A stretch of DNA of 64,000 nucleotides from Bifidobacterium dentium JCM 1195 = DSM 20436. Its GTDB lineage: Bacteria; Actinomycetota; Actinomycetes; Actinomycetales; Bifidobacteriaceae. The position numbers and the translations under genes were made by a program. A model generated the notes under the pieces. That model had not been told where the DNA came from, ran no database searches, and saw only the letters and a program-made list of their open reading frames with translations. The stretch lies in contig NZ_AP012326.1 in NCBI RefSeq assembly GCF_001042595.1, positions 1,488,001 to 1,552,000 of the forward strand, in the 5' to 3' direction. Positions 56,055-64,000 of the stretch are shown here, in pieces. Positions within the stretch are counted from its first letter, which is position 1, and every line of letters starts with the position of its first letter.

Positions 56055-58430
56055 CTAGTCGACGACGGCGCCCTGGTGGAACGTACGGGAGATCACGTCG
56101 AGCTGCTGCTCCTTGGTGAGCTTGACGAAGTTCACCGCGTAGCCGGAGACACGCACGGTCAGGTGCGGGTACTTCTCCGGGTGCTCGACGGCATCCTCGA
56201 GCTGCTCCTTGCGCAGCACGTTGATGTTGGCGTGGTACAGGCCGTGGCCGTTGCCGGCGTCAAGGATGCCTACGAGGTTGCCGATACGTTCGTCCTCGTC
56301 GCGGCCCAGACCATCAGGGGTGATGGTGTTGGTCAGCGAGATGCCGTCAAGAGCGTCGTTGTAGTCGATCTTGCCGACGGAGAACATGGACGGCAGCATG
56401 CCGTGGGAATCCATGCCGTTCTCCGGGTTGGCGCCCGGAGCGTACGGGGTGCCCTTCTTGTGACCGGACGGGAAGGCGCCGGTGGCCTTGCCGTACTCCA
56501 CGTTGGAGGTGATGGTCAGGATGGACTGGGTCGGGACGGCACCACGGTACACCGGCAGGCGCTTGACCTGGCCCATGACGGTGGAGACGACCCACTTGGC
56601 GATGTCGTCGGCGCGGTCATCGTCGTTGCCGTACAGCGGGAACTCGCCTTCGGTACGGTACCCGACGATCAGATCGTCATCGGCGCCTTCGACGTATTCG
56701 TCCTCGTGACCCGGGGTGGTCTTGGCATCCTTGTTGTAGATCGGGTAGACCTTGGCATACTTGCAGGCGGACAGGGAGTCGGCTGCAATCGACAGGCCGG
56801 ACATGCCGCAACCCAGGGTGCGGTACACCTCCTTGTCGTGCAGAGCCATCTCGATGGACTCGTATGCATACTTATCGTGCATGTAATGGATGATGTTCAG
56901 AGCCATCACATAGGTCTCGGACAGCCATTCCAGAGCCTTCTCGTAGTTGGCCTTGACCTTCTCGTAGTCCAGGGTGCCATCGGCTTCCGGAGCGATCGGT
57001 TCGATCACGCCCTTGTCGATGACCTGCATGCCGGTCATCTCGTCGCGGCCGCCGTTGATGGCGTACAGCAGTGCCTTGGCGGAGTTCACGCGAGCCGCGA
57101 AGAACTGCATCTGCTTGCCTACGCGCATCGGGGAGACGCAGCATGCGATTGCGGCGTCATCGCCCCAGTGGCCGCGGATTTCCTTATCGGACTCGTACTG
57201 GATTGCCGAGGTGTCGATGGAGATCTTGGCACAGAAGCGCTTGTAGGCTTCCGGCAGCTTCGGATCCCAGAAGATGGTGATGTTCGGCTCCGGGCCAGGT
57301 CCAAGGTGCTCAAGGGTCAGGGTGTTGAGCAGACGGAACGAGGTCTTGGTGACCAGGGTGCGGCCGTCGTCGCCGAAGCCCGCATCGGACCAGGTCGCCC
57401 AGTACGGATCGCCGGAGAAGATCGCATCATAGTCCTGGGTACGCAGGAAGCGCACGATACGCAGCTTCATGACCAGGTTGTCGATGATCTCCTGAGCGTC
57501 GACCTCGGTAATCTTGCCGGCCTTCAGATCGCGCTCGAAGTATACATCGAAGAAGGTGGATACGCGGCCGAACGACATTGCGGCGCCGTCCTGGCTCTTG
57601 ACGGAGGCGAGGTAACCCATGTAGGTCCACTGCACGGCCTCCTGGGCGGTCTGTGCCGGGCGGCTCAGGTCGAGGCCATACTCCTTGCCGAGGTTGATCA
57701 GCTGCTTCAGGGCCTTGATCTGTTCGTCGTGCTCTTCACGGAAGCGAATCCAGTGCTCGATCTCCGGCTCGGTGAAGTCGTTGCGATACGGCACGGAATC
57801 CTTGTCGCGCTGCTTGAACTTGATCAGGGTGTTCACGCCATACAGGGCCACGCGGCGGTAATCGCCGATGATACGGCCACGGCCGTAGGCATCCGGTAGA
57901 CCGGTGAGGATCTTGTTGTGACGAGCGACCTTGATCTGCTTGGTGTACACGCCGAAGACACCGTCATTATGAGTCTTGCGGTACTTGGTGAAGATCTTCT
58001 TGATCTCCGGATCCGGCTCCTTGCCGGCCTCACGAATGGCCTGCTCGACCATGCGCCAGCCGCCGTTCGGCATCATGGCGCGCTTGCACGGCACATCGGT
58101 CTGCACGCCGACAACCACATTGTCGACCTCCGGGGAGTCGATGTATCCGGCCGGGAAAGAATCAATGCCTGCCGGGGTATGGGTATCCACGTCATAGACA
58201 CGCTGCTTGCGCTCTACGGCCAGATAGTTATCGTCAAGATACTTCCACAGATGCTTGGTCTTGTCGGTGGCGTCGGCCAGGAAGGACTCGTCACCCTCAT
58301 ACGGCGTGTAGTTCTTCTGGATGAAGTCACGAACATCGATGTCCTTCTGCCAGTTGCCCTCGGTGAAGCCGTCCCAGGCCTTGGCCTCAAGCTCCTCCTG
58401 GGAGACCGCCGTTGCATCAACTGCTGCCAT
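56055..58430 (-). CDS. pflB: Formate C-acetyltransferase (pyruvate formate-lyase)
   Basis: A 791-aa glycyl radical enzyme converting pyruvate and CoA to acetyl-CoA and formate. The catalytic Cys pair lies in [12 protein letters not shown] and the glycyl radical motif is RVSGYAVNF near the C-terminus. ATG 58430 is set by AAGGAG at six bases. In bifidobacteria it adjusts the formate and acetate yield of the bifid shunt under low sugar supply. It lies upstream of pflA on the same strand. Confidence 0.98.
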   Translation of the reverse strand: MAAVDATAVSQEELEAKAWDGFTEGNWQKDIDVRDFIQKNYTPYEGDESFLADATDKTKHLWKYLDDNYLAVERKQRVYDVDTHTPAGIDSFPAGYIDSPEVDNVVVGVQTDVPCKRAMMPNGGWRMVEQAIREAGKEPDPEIKKIFTKYRKTHNDGVFGVYTKQIKVARHNKILTGLPDAYGRGRIIGDYRRVALYGVNTLIKFKQRDKDSVPYRNDFTEPEIEHWIRFREEHDEQIKALKQLINLGKEYGLDLSRPAQTAQEAVQWTYMGYLASVKSQDGAAMSFGRVSTFFDVYFERDLKAGKITEVDAQEIIDNLVMKLRIVRFLRTQDYDAIFSGDPYWATWSDAGFGDDGRTLVTKTSFRLLNTLTLEHLGPGPEPNITIFWDPKLPEAYKRFCAKISIDTSAIQYESDKEIRGHWGDDAAIACCVSPMRVGKQMQFFAARVNSAKALLYAINGGRDEMTGMQVIDKGVIEPIAPEADGTLDYEKVKANYEKALEWLSETYVMALNIIHYMHDKYAYESIEMALHDKEVYRTLGCGMSGLSIAADSLSACKYAKVYPIYNKDAKTTPGHEDEYVEGADDDLIVGYRTEGEFPLYGNDDDRADDIAKWVVSTVMGQVKRLPVYRGAVPTQSILTITSNVEYGKATGAFPSGHKKGTPYAPGANPENGMDSHGMLPSMFSVGKIDYNDALDGISLTNTITPDGLGRDEDERIGNLVGILDAGNGHGLYHANINVLRKEQLEDAVEHPEKYPHLTVRVSGYAVNFVKLTKEQQLDVISRTFHQGAVVD

Positions 58431-58678
58431 TTCCACTCCTTCTGGGTGTAGGGTTGGCGACGCATCGTTACGTCGTCGCTAATTCAAAATTCTATCGGTC
58501 CTCACCTGAGAACTGGCTGATATTCAAGCCGAATAAAAGTGATTTATTTCACATATCCAAGGTGTTGCTCAATGCCAAGTGTTTCCAATGCCTCCCGCAA
58601 GTCGGACGGATGAAATCCACTCCATCCGCGCTCCAGAGGACCCGTTGCATGTTCCATGAACATCGCTTACTTGGAAAA

Positions 58679-59818
58679 TCACAGATTGCGGGCCAGCAGA
58701 CGGGCCACGTTTTCGGCGGTACGGGCCAGGTTGTCCGCCGCATGGTCGACGGCGTCGCGCATGGTGGAGACGCCTGGCATGATGCCGAAAATCGCGTCGA
58801 TGCCCAGGTCATACAACTGATCGATACCCTCCCCGATGCTGCCGGCCAGCGCCACCACCGTGCAATCCGGCGACGCCTGCTTGACCGCGCGGGCCACACC
58901 CATCGGCGTTTTGCCGTATTGCGTCTGAAAGTCGATGCCTCCTTCGCCGGTGAAGCAATAGTCCGCCCCTGCGGCCAGCCCCGCCAATCCGGTCGCCTCG
59001 ATCACCAGGTCAACGCCAGATCTCATGCTTGCTTCGGTGAAGGCCAGGAATCCCGCGCCAAGGCCACCGGCCGCACCCGCACCCGGCACGGTCTCCACCT
59101 CGCGACCCAGCTGCTTGCGGATCACCGCAGCATAATGGGCCAGCGCGTCGTCCAACCGCTCGACCATGTCGGGAGTCGCACCTTTCTGAGGGCCGAACAC
59201 GGCCGATGCACCGCGCACGCCGGTCAACGGATTGGTCACGTCCGAAGCCAGACGGATGCGCACGTCGGCAAGCCTTGGATCAAGACCGGAGACATCCACT
59301 TCAGAGAGTTCGGCCAGCGCCGCACCGCCAAACGGCAATGGCGCGCCGTTGTCGTCCAGCAGCCGTACGCCCAGTGCCTGTGCCATGCCCGCCCCACCAT
59401 CGTTCGTAGCCGAACCTCCCAGTCCCACGATGATGTCGCTTACGCCCTGCTCCAGCGCATCCTTGATCAGTTCACCAGTGCCGTAGGTGGTGGCGATCAA
59501 CGGATTGCGCGTGGTCTCGTCGATGTATTGGATGCCGCTTGCCGCGGCCATTTCGATGACCGCAGTGCGGCCGTCACCGAGAATGCCGTATTCCGCATTC
59601 GTCGGATGACCGAGAGGATCGGTGACCAATACGCGCATGATGCGCCCGCCGGTGGCATCCACCAGCGATTGAACGGTGCCTTCGCCGCCATCCGCCATGG
59701 GGATGCTGACGCATTCGGCTTCGGGCAGCACCCTGAGAATGCCGGATTCGATGGATTGCGCCGCTTCTCGCGCGGTAAGGGAGCCCTTGAATGAGTCCGG
59801 GGCGATGACGATTTTCAT
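58679..59818 (-). CDS. Glycerate kinase (GlxK/GarK type)
   Basis: A 379-aa glycerate 2-kinase. The start APDSFKGSL, the ADGGEGT motif near residue 43, GLGGSATNDGGAG and FTGEGGIDFQT are diagnostic. It makes 2-phosphoglycerate for lower glycolysis. ATG 59818 has AAAGGATT upstream. It follows the gntP-type permease by 49 bases on the same strand, so glycerate import and phosphorylation are coupled. Confidence 0.95.
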   Translation of the reverse strand: MKIVIAPDSFKGSLTAREAAQSIESGILRVLPEAECVSIPMADGGEGTVQSLVDATGGRIMRVLVTDPLGHPTNAEYGILGDGRTAVIEMAAASGIQYIDETTRNPLIATTYGTGELIKDALEQGVSDIIVGLGGSATNDGGAGMAQALGVRLLDDNGAPLPFGGAALAELSEVDVSGLDPRLADVRIRLASDVTNPLTGVRGASAVFGPQKGATPDMVERLDDALAHYAAVIRKQLGREVETVPGAGAAGGLGAGFLAFTEASMRSGVDLVIEATGLAGLAAGADYCFTGEGGIDFQTQYGKTPMGVARAVKQASPDCTVVALAGSIGEGIDQLYDLGIDAIFGIMPGVSTMRDAVDHAADNLARTAENVARLLARNL

Positions 59819-59867
59819 GGGAATCCTTTCGGGGAGGAATATGAATGATTAGGTTATCGGACAAGCG

Positions 59868-61181
59868 TTAGAACACGATGTTCAGTACCACGGCCACAAC
59901 CGTCATGGTCAGGCCGACCAAGGCTTCGAAGGGCAGCACGCCCAGTCTTTCGCCGATGGACATGTTCATTGATTTGGCGGAGACGTGGAAGTAGTTGCCG
60001 TGCGGCAACGCGTCAATCACCGTGGCACCGGCCTGCATGGTGACCGCGGCGGCCACCGGCGTAGTGCCGAAGGCGAGAATCGTCTCGCCGAAGGAGCTCG
60101 CGCCGAGAATCACACCGGTAGAGGTGGATGCGGTGGCGGCGGCCATCAGGATGCCGGCGATCGGTGCGAGCAGCGCGCCGGGCACACCGGCGGCGGTAAT
60201 CAGGCGCACGATCTGGTCGGGAAGGTCGGAGCTGGTGATAAGACCACCGAGAGCGCCAGCGCCGATCAGAATCATGACCACATCGATCATGCGTGCAATG
60301 CCGGCTTTGGTGTAATCGAGGATGCGCCGCCCCTGCCCCATGGCCAGCAGCCCCACGATGGCCGCAAACGGGAGAATGTACATCGCGTCGACCTGGAACA
60401 TGGTGAGCGCCTTGATGCCCAGCACCGAACCCAGCGGATTGATGAGCAGTAGCACGACGGCGATTGCGGGCGCGACCATGGCCCTGCCGATGGAGGGCAA
60501 TTCGCGAGAGGCCTTGCCACCGCTCTTCGCGCTTGCGTTCTCACCGCCGTTCAGATCGTCCATGGTAACGACCTGGCCACGATGCTGTACCAGCGTGGCC
60601 AGCAACACCGCCATGCCCAAGCCGAACAACGCCGGAATGAAGCTGGAGACCATCACTGCGGAAGGCTGGATGTCGAAGCCGGAAGCCGCAGCGATGGTGT
60701 TAGGATTCGGGGAGATGATGTTGCCGGCCTTGCCGCCACCGGAGAGCGCCACAAGCAGCGCCAATTTGGACACGTGCATCTTCGAGCCGACTTCAATGGC
60801 GATGGGCGCGACGATCAGCACCGCCACGGGAATGAACACACCCACGGCACAGATGACCATCGTGGCGAGCGCCAACGCGAAAATCGCAAGTTTCTCACCG
60901 AAGGTGACCACGATGGTTTGGGCGATGCGATTGGCCGCACCGGATTCCATCATCACCCCGGCCAACACGCCCGCGGCAAGTACACGCACCACCGTGCCCA
61001 TCACGCTTTGTGTTCCAGAGACTACGATGTCAACGGTCTGCGACAGTGTGGCACCGCCGATGACACATCCGACCACGGCACCGAGCATCAGCGCGTAGGT
61101 GGTGTTGAGCTTACGCAGAATCAGACCGATGGCGAGCGCCAAACCAAGCAGCGCCGCCCACCAATGCAATGAAATGTCCAC
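59868..61181 (-). CDS. GntP family permease (glycerate/gluconate)
   Basis: A 437-aa GntP-type H+ symporter with about 12 helices. SGGGKAGNIISPNPNTIAAA is shortened here to its family core NIISPNPNT. Its operon partner is glycerate kinase, so glycerate is the likeliest substrate. GTG 61181 has AAAGG at eight bases; the frame open to 61226 is rejected. An inverted repeat lies just upstream of the ribosome binding site. Confidence 0.92.
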   Translation of the reverse strand: MDISLHWWAALLGLALAIGLILRKLNTTYALMLGAVVGCVIGGATLSQTVDIVVSGTQSVMGTVVRVLAAGVLAGVMMESGAANRIAQTIVVTFGEKLAIFALALATMVICAVGVFIPVAVLIVAPIAIEVGSKMHVSKLALLVALSGGGKAGNIISPNPNTIAAASGFDIQPSAVMVSSFIPALFGLGMAVLLATLVQHRGQVVTMDDLNGGENASAKSGGKASRELPSIGRAMVAPAIAVVLLLINPLGSVLGIKALTMFQVDAMYILPFAAIVGLLAMGQGRRILDYTKAGIARMIDVVMILIGAGALGGLITSSDLPDQIVRLITAAGVPGALLAPIAGILMAAATASTSTGVILGASSFGETILAFGTTPVAAAVTMQAGATVIDALPHGNYFHVSAKSMNMSIGERLGVLPFEALVGLTMTVVAVVLNIVF

Positions 61182-61190
61182 TTTGACACC

Positions 61191-61212
61191 TTTCGTAACG
61201 ATGGATACGAAA
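61191..61212. promoter_or_regulatory. Inverted repeat, candidate CdaR operator
   Basis: TTTCGTA (61191-61197) and TACGAAA (61206-61212) form a perfect 7+7 inverted repeat with 8-base spacing. It overlaps the leader of gntP and lies in the intergenic region shared with the divergent regulator gene, the expected place for its binding site. Confidence 0.55.
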
Positions 61213-61322
61213 TCTTTTCGCTGCATTCATTATCCGTCGGGCACCCATGCAAAACCATGTGCCTTGCCCCAGGAACATTCCCCCTGTTCTACCGAAAGAA
61301 ATGGTACGTGTACTATTTTTGT

Positions 61323-62549
61323 ATGGAAATCGATCCGAATATCGCCACCGACATCGTGACGCATCTCAAGGATGCGCTGCGCCACGAAATCAACTTCTTC
61401 AATACCAGCGGCATCATCATCGCCAGCACCGACCCCACACGCATCGGTTCCGGGCATGACGGTGCGCGACTGGCCATCGCCAGCAAGCAAACCGTGTGCG
61501 TGGATGACGAGCATCGATTCGCCGGCGCCCGGAACGGCATCAACGTGCCGGTGCAGTTCGACGGCGAGCCGGTAGCGGTGATCGGCATTACCGGCGAGCG
61601 CGATGAGGTTGAACCTTTCGGCACCGTATTGCAGAAAATGACCGAGATACTGATCCGCGAGCATCTCGACCAGCTGGCCCGATTCAATCGACGGACCATG
61701 CGTGATTCGCTGATCACGGCATTGGCCTACGGCAGCGGGAATGTTGCGGACAACGAACGTCTCGCGGCCATGTTGGGCATCGATCTTGATCTGCCGTGCA
61801 TGATCGCATCGATACGCGGCGTTGACCCTCACGACCTGCTGACGTATCAGGAACGAATCGTCTCCGCATTGGATCGGCAGGTCGAGGGCCGTCCTGACGT
61901 ATTGGCCACGCTGACCCCACAGGAATGTCTGCTAGTTATCGTCGGTTCCGATGACGAGACCGCCGAATCCACCATCCGAGCCGCGGAATCGCTGATTTCG
62001 TCGTTCACCGGGCATGCCACGCATTGTGGTGTCGGCGGCAGGGCATCCACCATGCATGATTGTCGGCGTAGCTACGATCAGGCCGTGGCCGCGCTGCGCT
62101 GGGGCATCACGGCCCATGCTTCGCCACGGCCGGCATCCGATGAACGTGATAATGCCTCGCCCCGTACACGGATCGCATCAACGGAGCTTCAACATTGCGA
62201 TGACGAAAACACGAGTCTCTCGACTTTCACCCGATACGAGGACCTCGACTTGGGGCTCATAGTTCCCGTAATTCCTCCGGAACAGGCGCAGGCGCTAACG
62301 CGATTGGTGTTCGGTGGGCTGGACGATGGCGTGATCGACGCATACGAGATTACGTTCGATGCCTACACACGGCATAACGGCAGCATTAGCGCCGCCGCCA
62401 AGGAGCTGTTCCTCCACAAAAACACGATGCAGAACCATCTGAACCGCATCGCCGCCATCACCGGTTACAATCCGCGCAATCTCAACGATCACACCATTCT
62501 GGCGCTGGCATTTCTTCTGCGTAGGCACAACAGCCGTTGTCTACGCTGA
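61323..62549 (+). CDS. CdaR/sugar diacid recognition regulator
   Basis: A 408-aa transcription factor. The N-terminal diacid-recognition domain (about residues 1-135) is followed by a GGDEF-like middle and a C-terminal PucR-type HTH (SISAAAKELFLHKNTMQNHLNRI). Such proteins regulate glycerate, glucarate and related genes. The start ATG 61323 lacks a ribosome binding site but follows TACTAT by seven bases, so it may be leaderless. It diverges from gntP-glycerate kinase and probably controls them. Confidence 0.9.
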   Translation: MEIDPNIATDIVTHLKDALRHEINFFNTSGIIIASTDPTRIGSGHDGARLAIASKQTVCVDDEHRFAGARNGINVPVQFDGEPVAVIGITGERDEVEPFGTVLQKMTEILIREHLDQLARFNRRTMRDSLITALAYGSGNVADNERLAAMLGIDLDLPCMIASIRGVDPHDLLTYQERIVSALDRQVEGRPDVLATLTPQECLLVIVGSDDETAESTIRAAESLISSFTGHATHCGVGGRASTMHDCRRSYDQAVAALRWGITAHASPRPASDERDNASPRTRIASTELQHCDDENTSLSTFTRYEDLDLGLIVPVIPPEQAQALTRLVFGGLDDGVIDAYEITFDAYTRHNGSISAAAKELFLHKNTMQNHLNRIAAITGYNPRNLNDHTILALAFLLRRHNSRCLR

Positions 62550-62574
62550 ACGGGGCAGGACTGGACGAATCGGA

Positions 62575-62799
62575 TCAGACCGAATCGGGCCGGTCGTCAG
62601 TGGAATCCTTCGAATCCTCCGACCAGCGCTTCCATTCGCGGTCCTGTTCTTCCCATTTGAGATTGCGCTCCTGCACGATCTTCCATGCGTCAAGCGCGTC
62701 CTCACGGGTTTTGTACGGGCCCATGCGATGGCTGGCCGGAGAGACCATGCCCAGCTCAGGCTGCTCGGTCACCGTGTTAAAGTACCACTGCTTTTCCAT
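62575..62799 (-). CDS. Small actinobacterial protein, SPOR-like
   Basis: A 74-aa protein with WYFNTVTEQPELGM, SHRMGPYKTREDALDAW and a Glu/Lys/Arg/Trp-rich tail. This pattern is conserved in many Actinobacteria, where it is labelled SPOR-domain-like without proven function. ATG 62799 is seven bases from AAGGAG; ATG 62805 is too close to that site. It follows nadE on the same strand. Confidence 0.8.
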   Translation of the reverse strand: MEKQWYFNTVTEQPELGMVSPASHRMGPYKTREDALDAWKIVQERNLKWEEQDREWKRWSEDSKDSTDDRPDSV

Positions 62800-62827
62800 A
62801 TCCATACTCCTTGACTCGCTTTGCCGT

Positions 62828-64000
62828 CTACTCACGGAAGGCGTTGGTGATTGGCAACCGGCGATCGCGTCCGAATGCGAGTGCGGTGACCTTCGGCCCC
62901 AACGGATACTGGCGGCGCTTCCATTCGGCACGGTCCACCAAGCGCATCACCGTGTCGATGGTGGCTTCGTCGAAGCCATCGGCCAGCAGGTCGGCGCGAC
63001 CGTGCGCATGCTCGATGTACATGGCGAGCACCTGATCGAGCAACGCATATTCAGGAAGCGAATCGGAATCCTTCTGACCTGGGCGCAGTTCGGCGCTCGG
63101 CGCCTTCTCGATCGAATTGACGGGAATCATCACGCCGTCGGGCAACGGAACGCCAGCCGAACCGGATTCATTACCGACGACATGCAGCCCGCCGATACCC
63201 ATGCCTGCGGCGGCCGCCTTGTTACGCCAACGGGAAATCTCCCAGACGCGCGTCTTGAGCAGATCCTTGATCGGAGCATAGCCGCCGACCGCATCACCGT
63301 AGATCGTGGAATAGCCGCAGGCGAGTTCAGATTTGTTCCCGGTGGCCACCGCAAGCAGACCCTTGGAATTCGAATAGGCCATCACGATCACGCCACGGAT
63401 GCGGGCCTGCAGGTTTTCAGCCGCCACGCCTTCCAGATCAAGCTGCTTCTGATAGGCCACGAACAGCGGTTCGATGGGCTGGATGTCGTAATGCGCGCCG
63501 ATGTTGTTCGCCAGATCGGCCGCATCGTCCTTGGAACCATCGGATGAGTACATGCTCGGCATGGAAATGCCGTACACGTTGTTGCCACCGACCGCGTCGG
63601 CCGCCATGGCCGCCACCAGCGCGGAGTCGATGCCGCCGGACAGACCGAGGCACACACCCTTGAAATGGTTCTTGGCCATGTAGTCCTTCAATCCCAATAC
63701 GCACGCAGTGTACACCTCTTCGTCGGGATCGGGTTTGTCCGCGATGACGCCAACGCTCTGGCGTTCGGCGGTGGTATCGAGGTCGAAGAGCGCCAGGTCC
63801 TCCATGAACATAGGCGAGCGCTGTAGCAACGTGCCGTCGGCATCGACGGTGAAGCTGCCGCCATCGAACACGAGATCGTCCTGTCCTCCGACCTGGTTGA
63901 GGTAGATCATCGGCGCGTTTACCTCGGCCGCACGCCGCACCGCCAAGTCGAAGCGAGTGTCGGTTTTGCCCTCCTCATACGGCGAACCGTTCATGGTCAG
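62828..64000 (-). CDS. nadE: Glutamine-dependent NAD+ synthetase, 5' end cut by window
   Basis: Amidates nicotinate adenine dinucleotide to NAD+. The visible part, about 390 codons, contains the end of the nitrilase-type glutaminase domain (MIYLNQVGGQDDLVFDGGS) and the whole synthetase domain. The PP-loop is LGLSGGIDSAL, followed by MPSMYSS and ATGNKSELACGYSTIYGD. The protein begins beyond base 64000. No defect is visible. Confidence 0.95.
   Translation of the reverse strand: MTMNGSPYEEGKTDTRFDLAVRRAAEVNAPMIYLNQVGGQDDLVFDGGSFTVDADGTLLQRSPMFMEDLALFDLDTTAERQSVGVIADKPDPDEEVYTACVLGLKDYMAKNHFKGVCLGLSGGIDSALVAAMAADAVGGNNVYGISMPSMYSSDGSKDDAADLANNIGAHYDIQPIEPLFVAYQKQLDLEGVAAENLQARIRGVIVMAYSNSKGLLAVATGNKSELACGYSTIYGDAVGGYAPIKDLLKTRVWEISRWRNKAAAAGMGIGGLHVVGNESGSAGVPLPDGVMIPVNSIEKAPSAELRPGQKDSDSLPEYALLDQVLAMYIEHAHGRADLLADGFDEATIDTVMRLVDRAEWKRRQYPLGPKVTALAFGRDRRLPITNAFRE

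Noticed and set aside
55923..57899. 658-codon open frame on the plus strand
   Set aside because: Antisense to pflB, whose conserved motifs prove the minus strand is coding.

Overview
The window reads as one contiguous piece of an actinobacterial, almost certainly Bifidobacterium, chromosome. The evidence is high-GC coding sequence, a LigA-type ligase with large insertions, DUF3000 next to ribonuclease D, a polyphosphate-type glucokinase, pyruvate formate-lyase with its activase, and an FMN riboswitch ahead of a riboflavin ECF transporter. I see no rRNA, tRNA, complete insertion sequence, CRISPR array or replication origin. Both ends cut genes: an Mrp/ApbC ATPase on the left and NAD synthetase on the right.

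Layout. 1-7 kb is a minus-strand run: large acidic TPR-like protein, ligA, mrp. 7-11 kb holds a polytopic membrane protein and an arylsulfate sulfotransferase (ASST) on the plus strand. 11-19 kb holds a stand-alone ABC ATPase, an aminotransferase, ppgK, then FMN riboswitch, ribU, a fused EcfA-EcfA-EcfT protein, an amidohydrolase and yhbY. 19-26 kb is a minus-strand group: mazG, pepC, a SNF2/SWIM helicase, and tenA under a TPP riboswitch. 26-31 kb has a secreted HNH nuclease, a K+ channel, a MATE exporter and a 2-hydroxyacid dehydrogenase. 31-49.7 kb is mosaic and looks accessory. It holds DUF488, dtd, a TetR pair, an ADH/permease/UcpA cluster, a diverged second Dtd next to an adenine/adenosine deaminase, a macrodomain protein, a visibly AT-rich stretch (acetyltransferase, VOC, AraC), a divergent GIY-YIG/DUF2075 and MazG-like pair, and at least three gene remnants. 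49.7-64 kb returns to core genes: YdcF, DnaQ-BRCT exonuclease, tig, rnd, DUF3000, pflA, pflB, a glycerate module (glxK, gntP, cdaR) and nadE.

How the genes connect. Pfl and its activase serve mixed-acid fermentation of acetyl-CoA and formate. GntP, glycerate kinase and a CdaR-type regulator form a self-contained glycerate uptake module with a candidate operator. Vitamin supply is under RNA control (FMN for riboflavin uptake, TPP for thiamine salvage). The most unusual items are the Dtd paralogue that has lost the family's SQFTLYA motif, the divergent GIY-YIG/DUF2075-MazG pair as a candidate defence module, the single-chain ECF energising module, and the ASST whose substrate is unknown.
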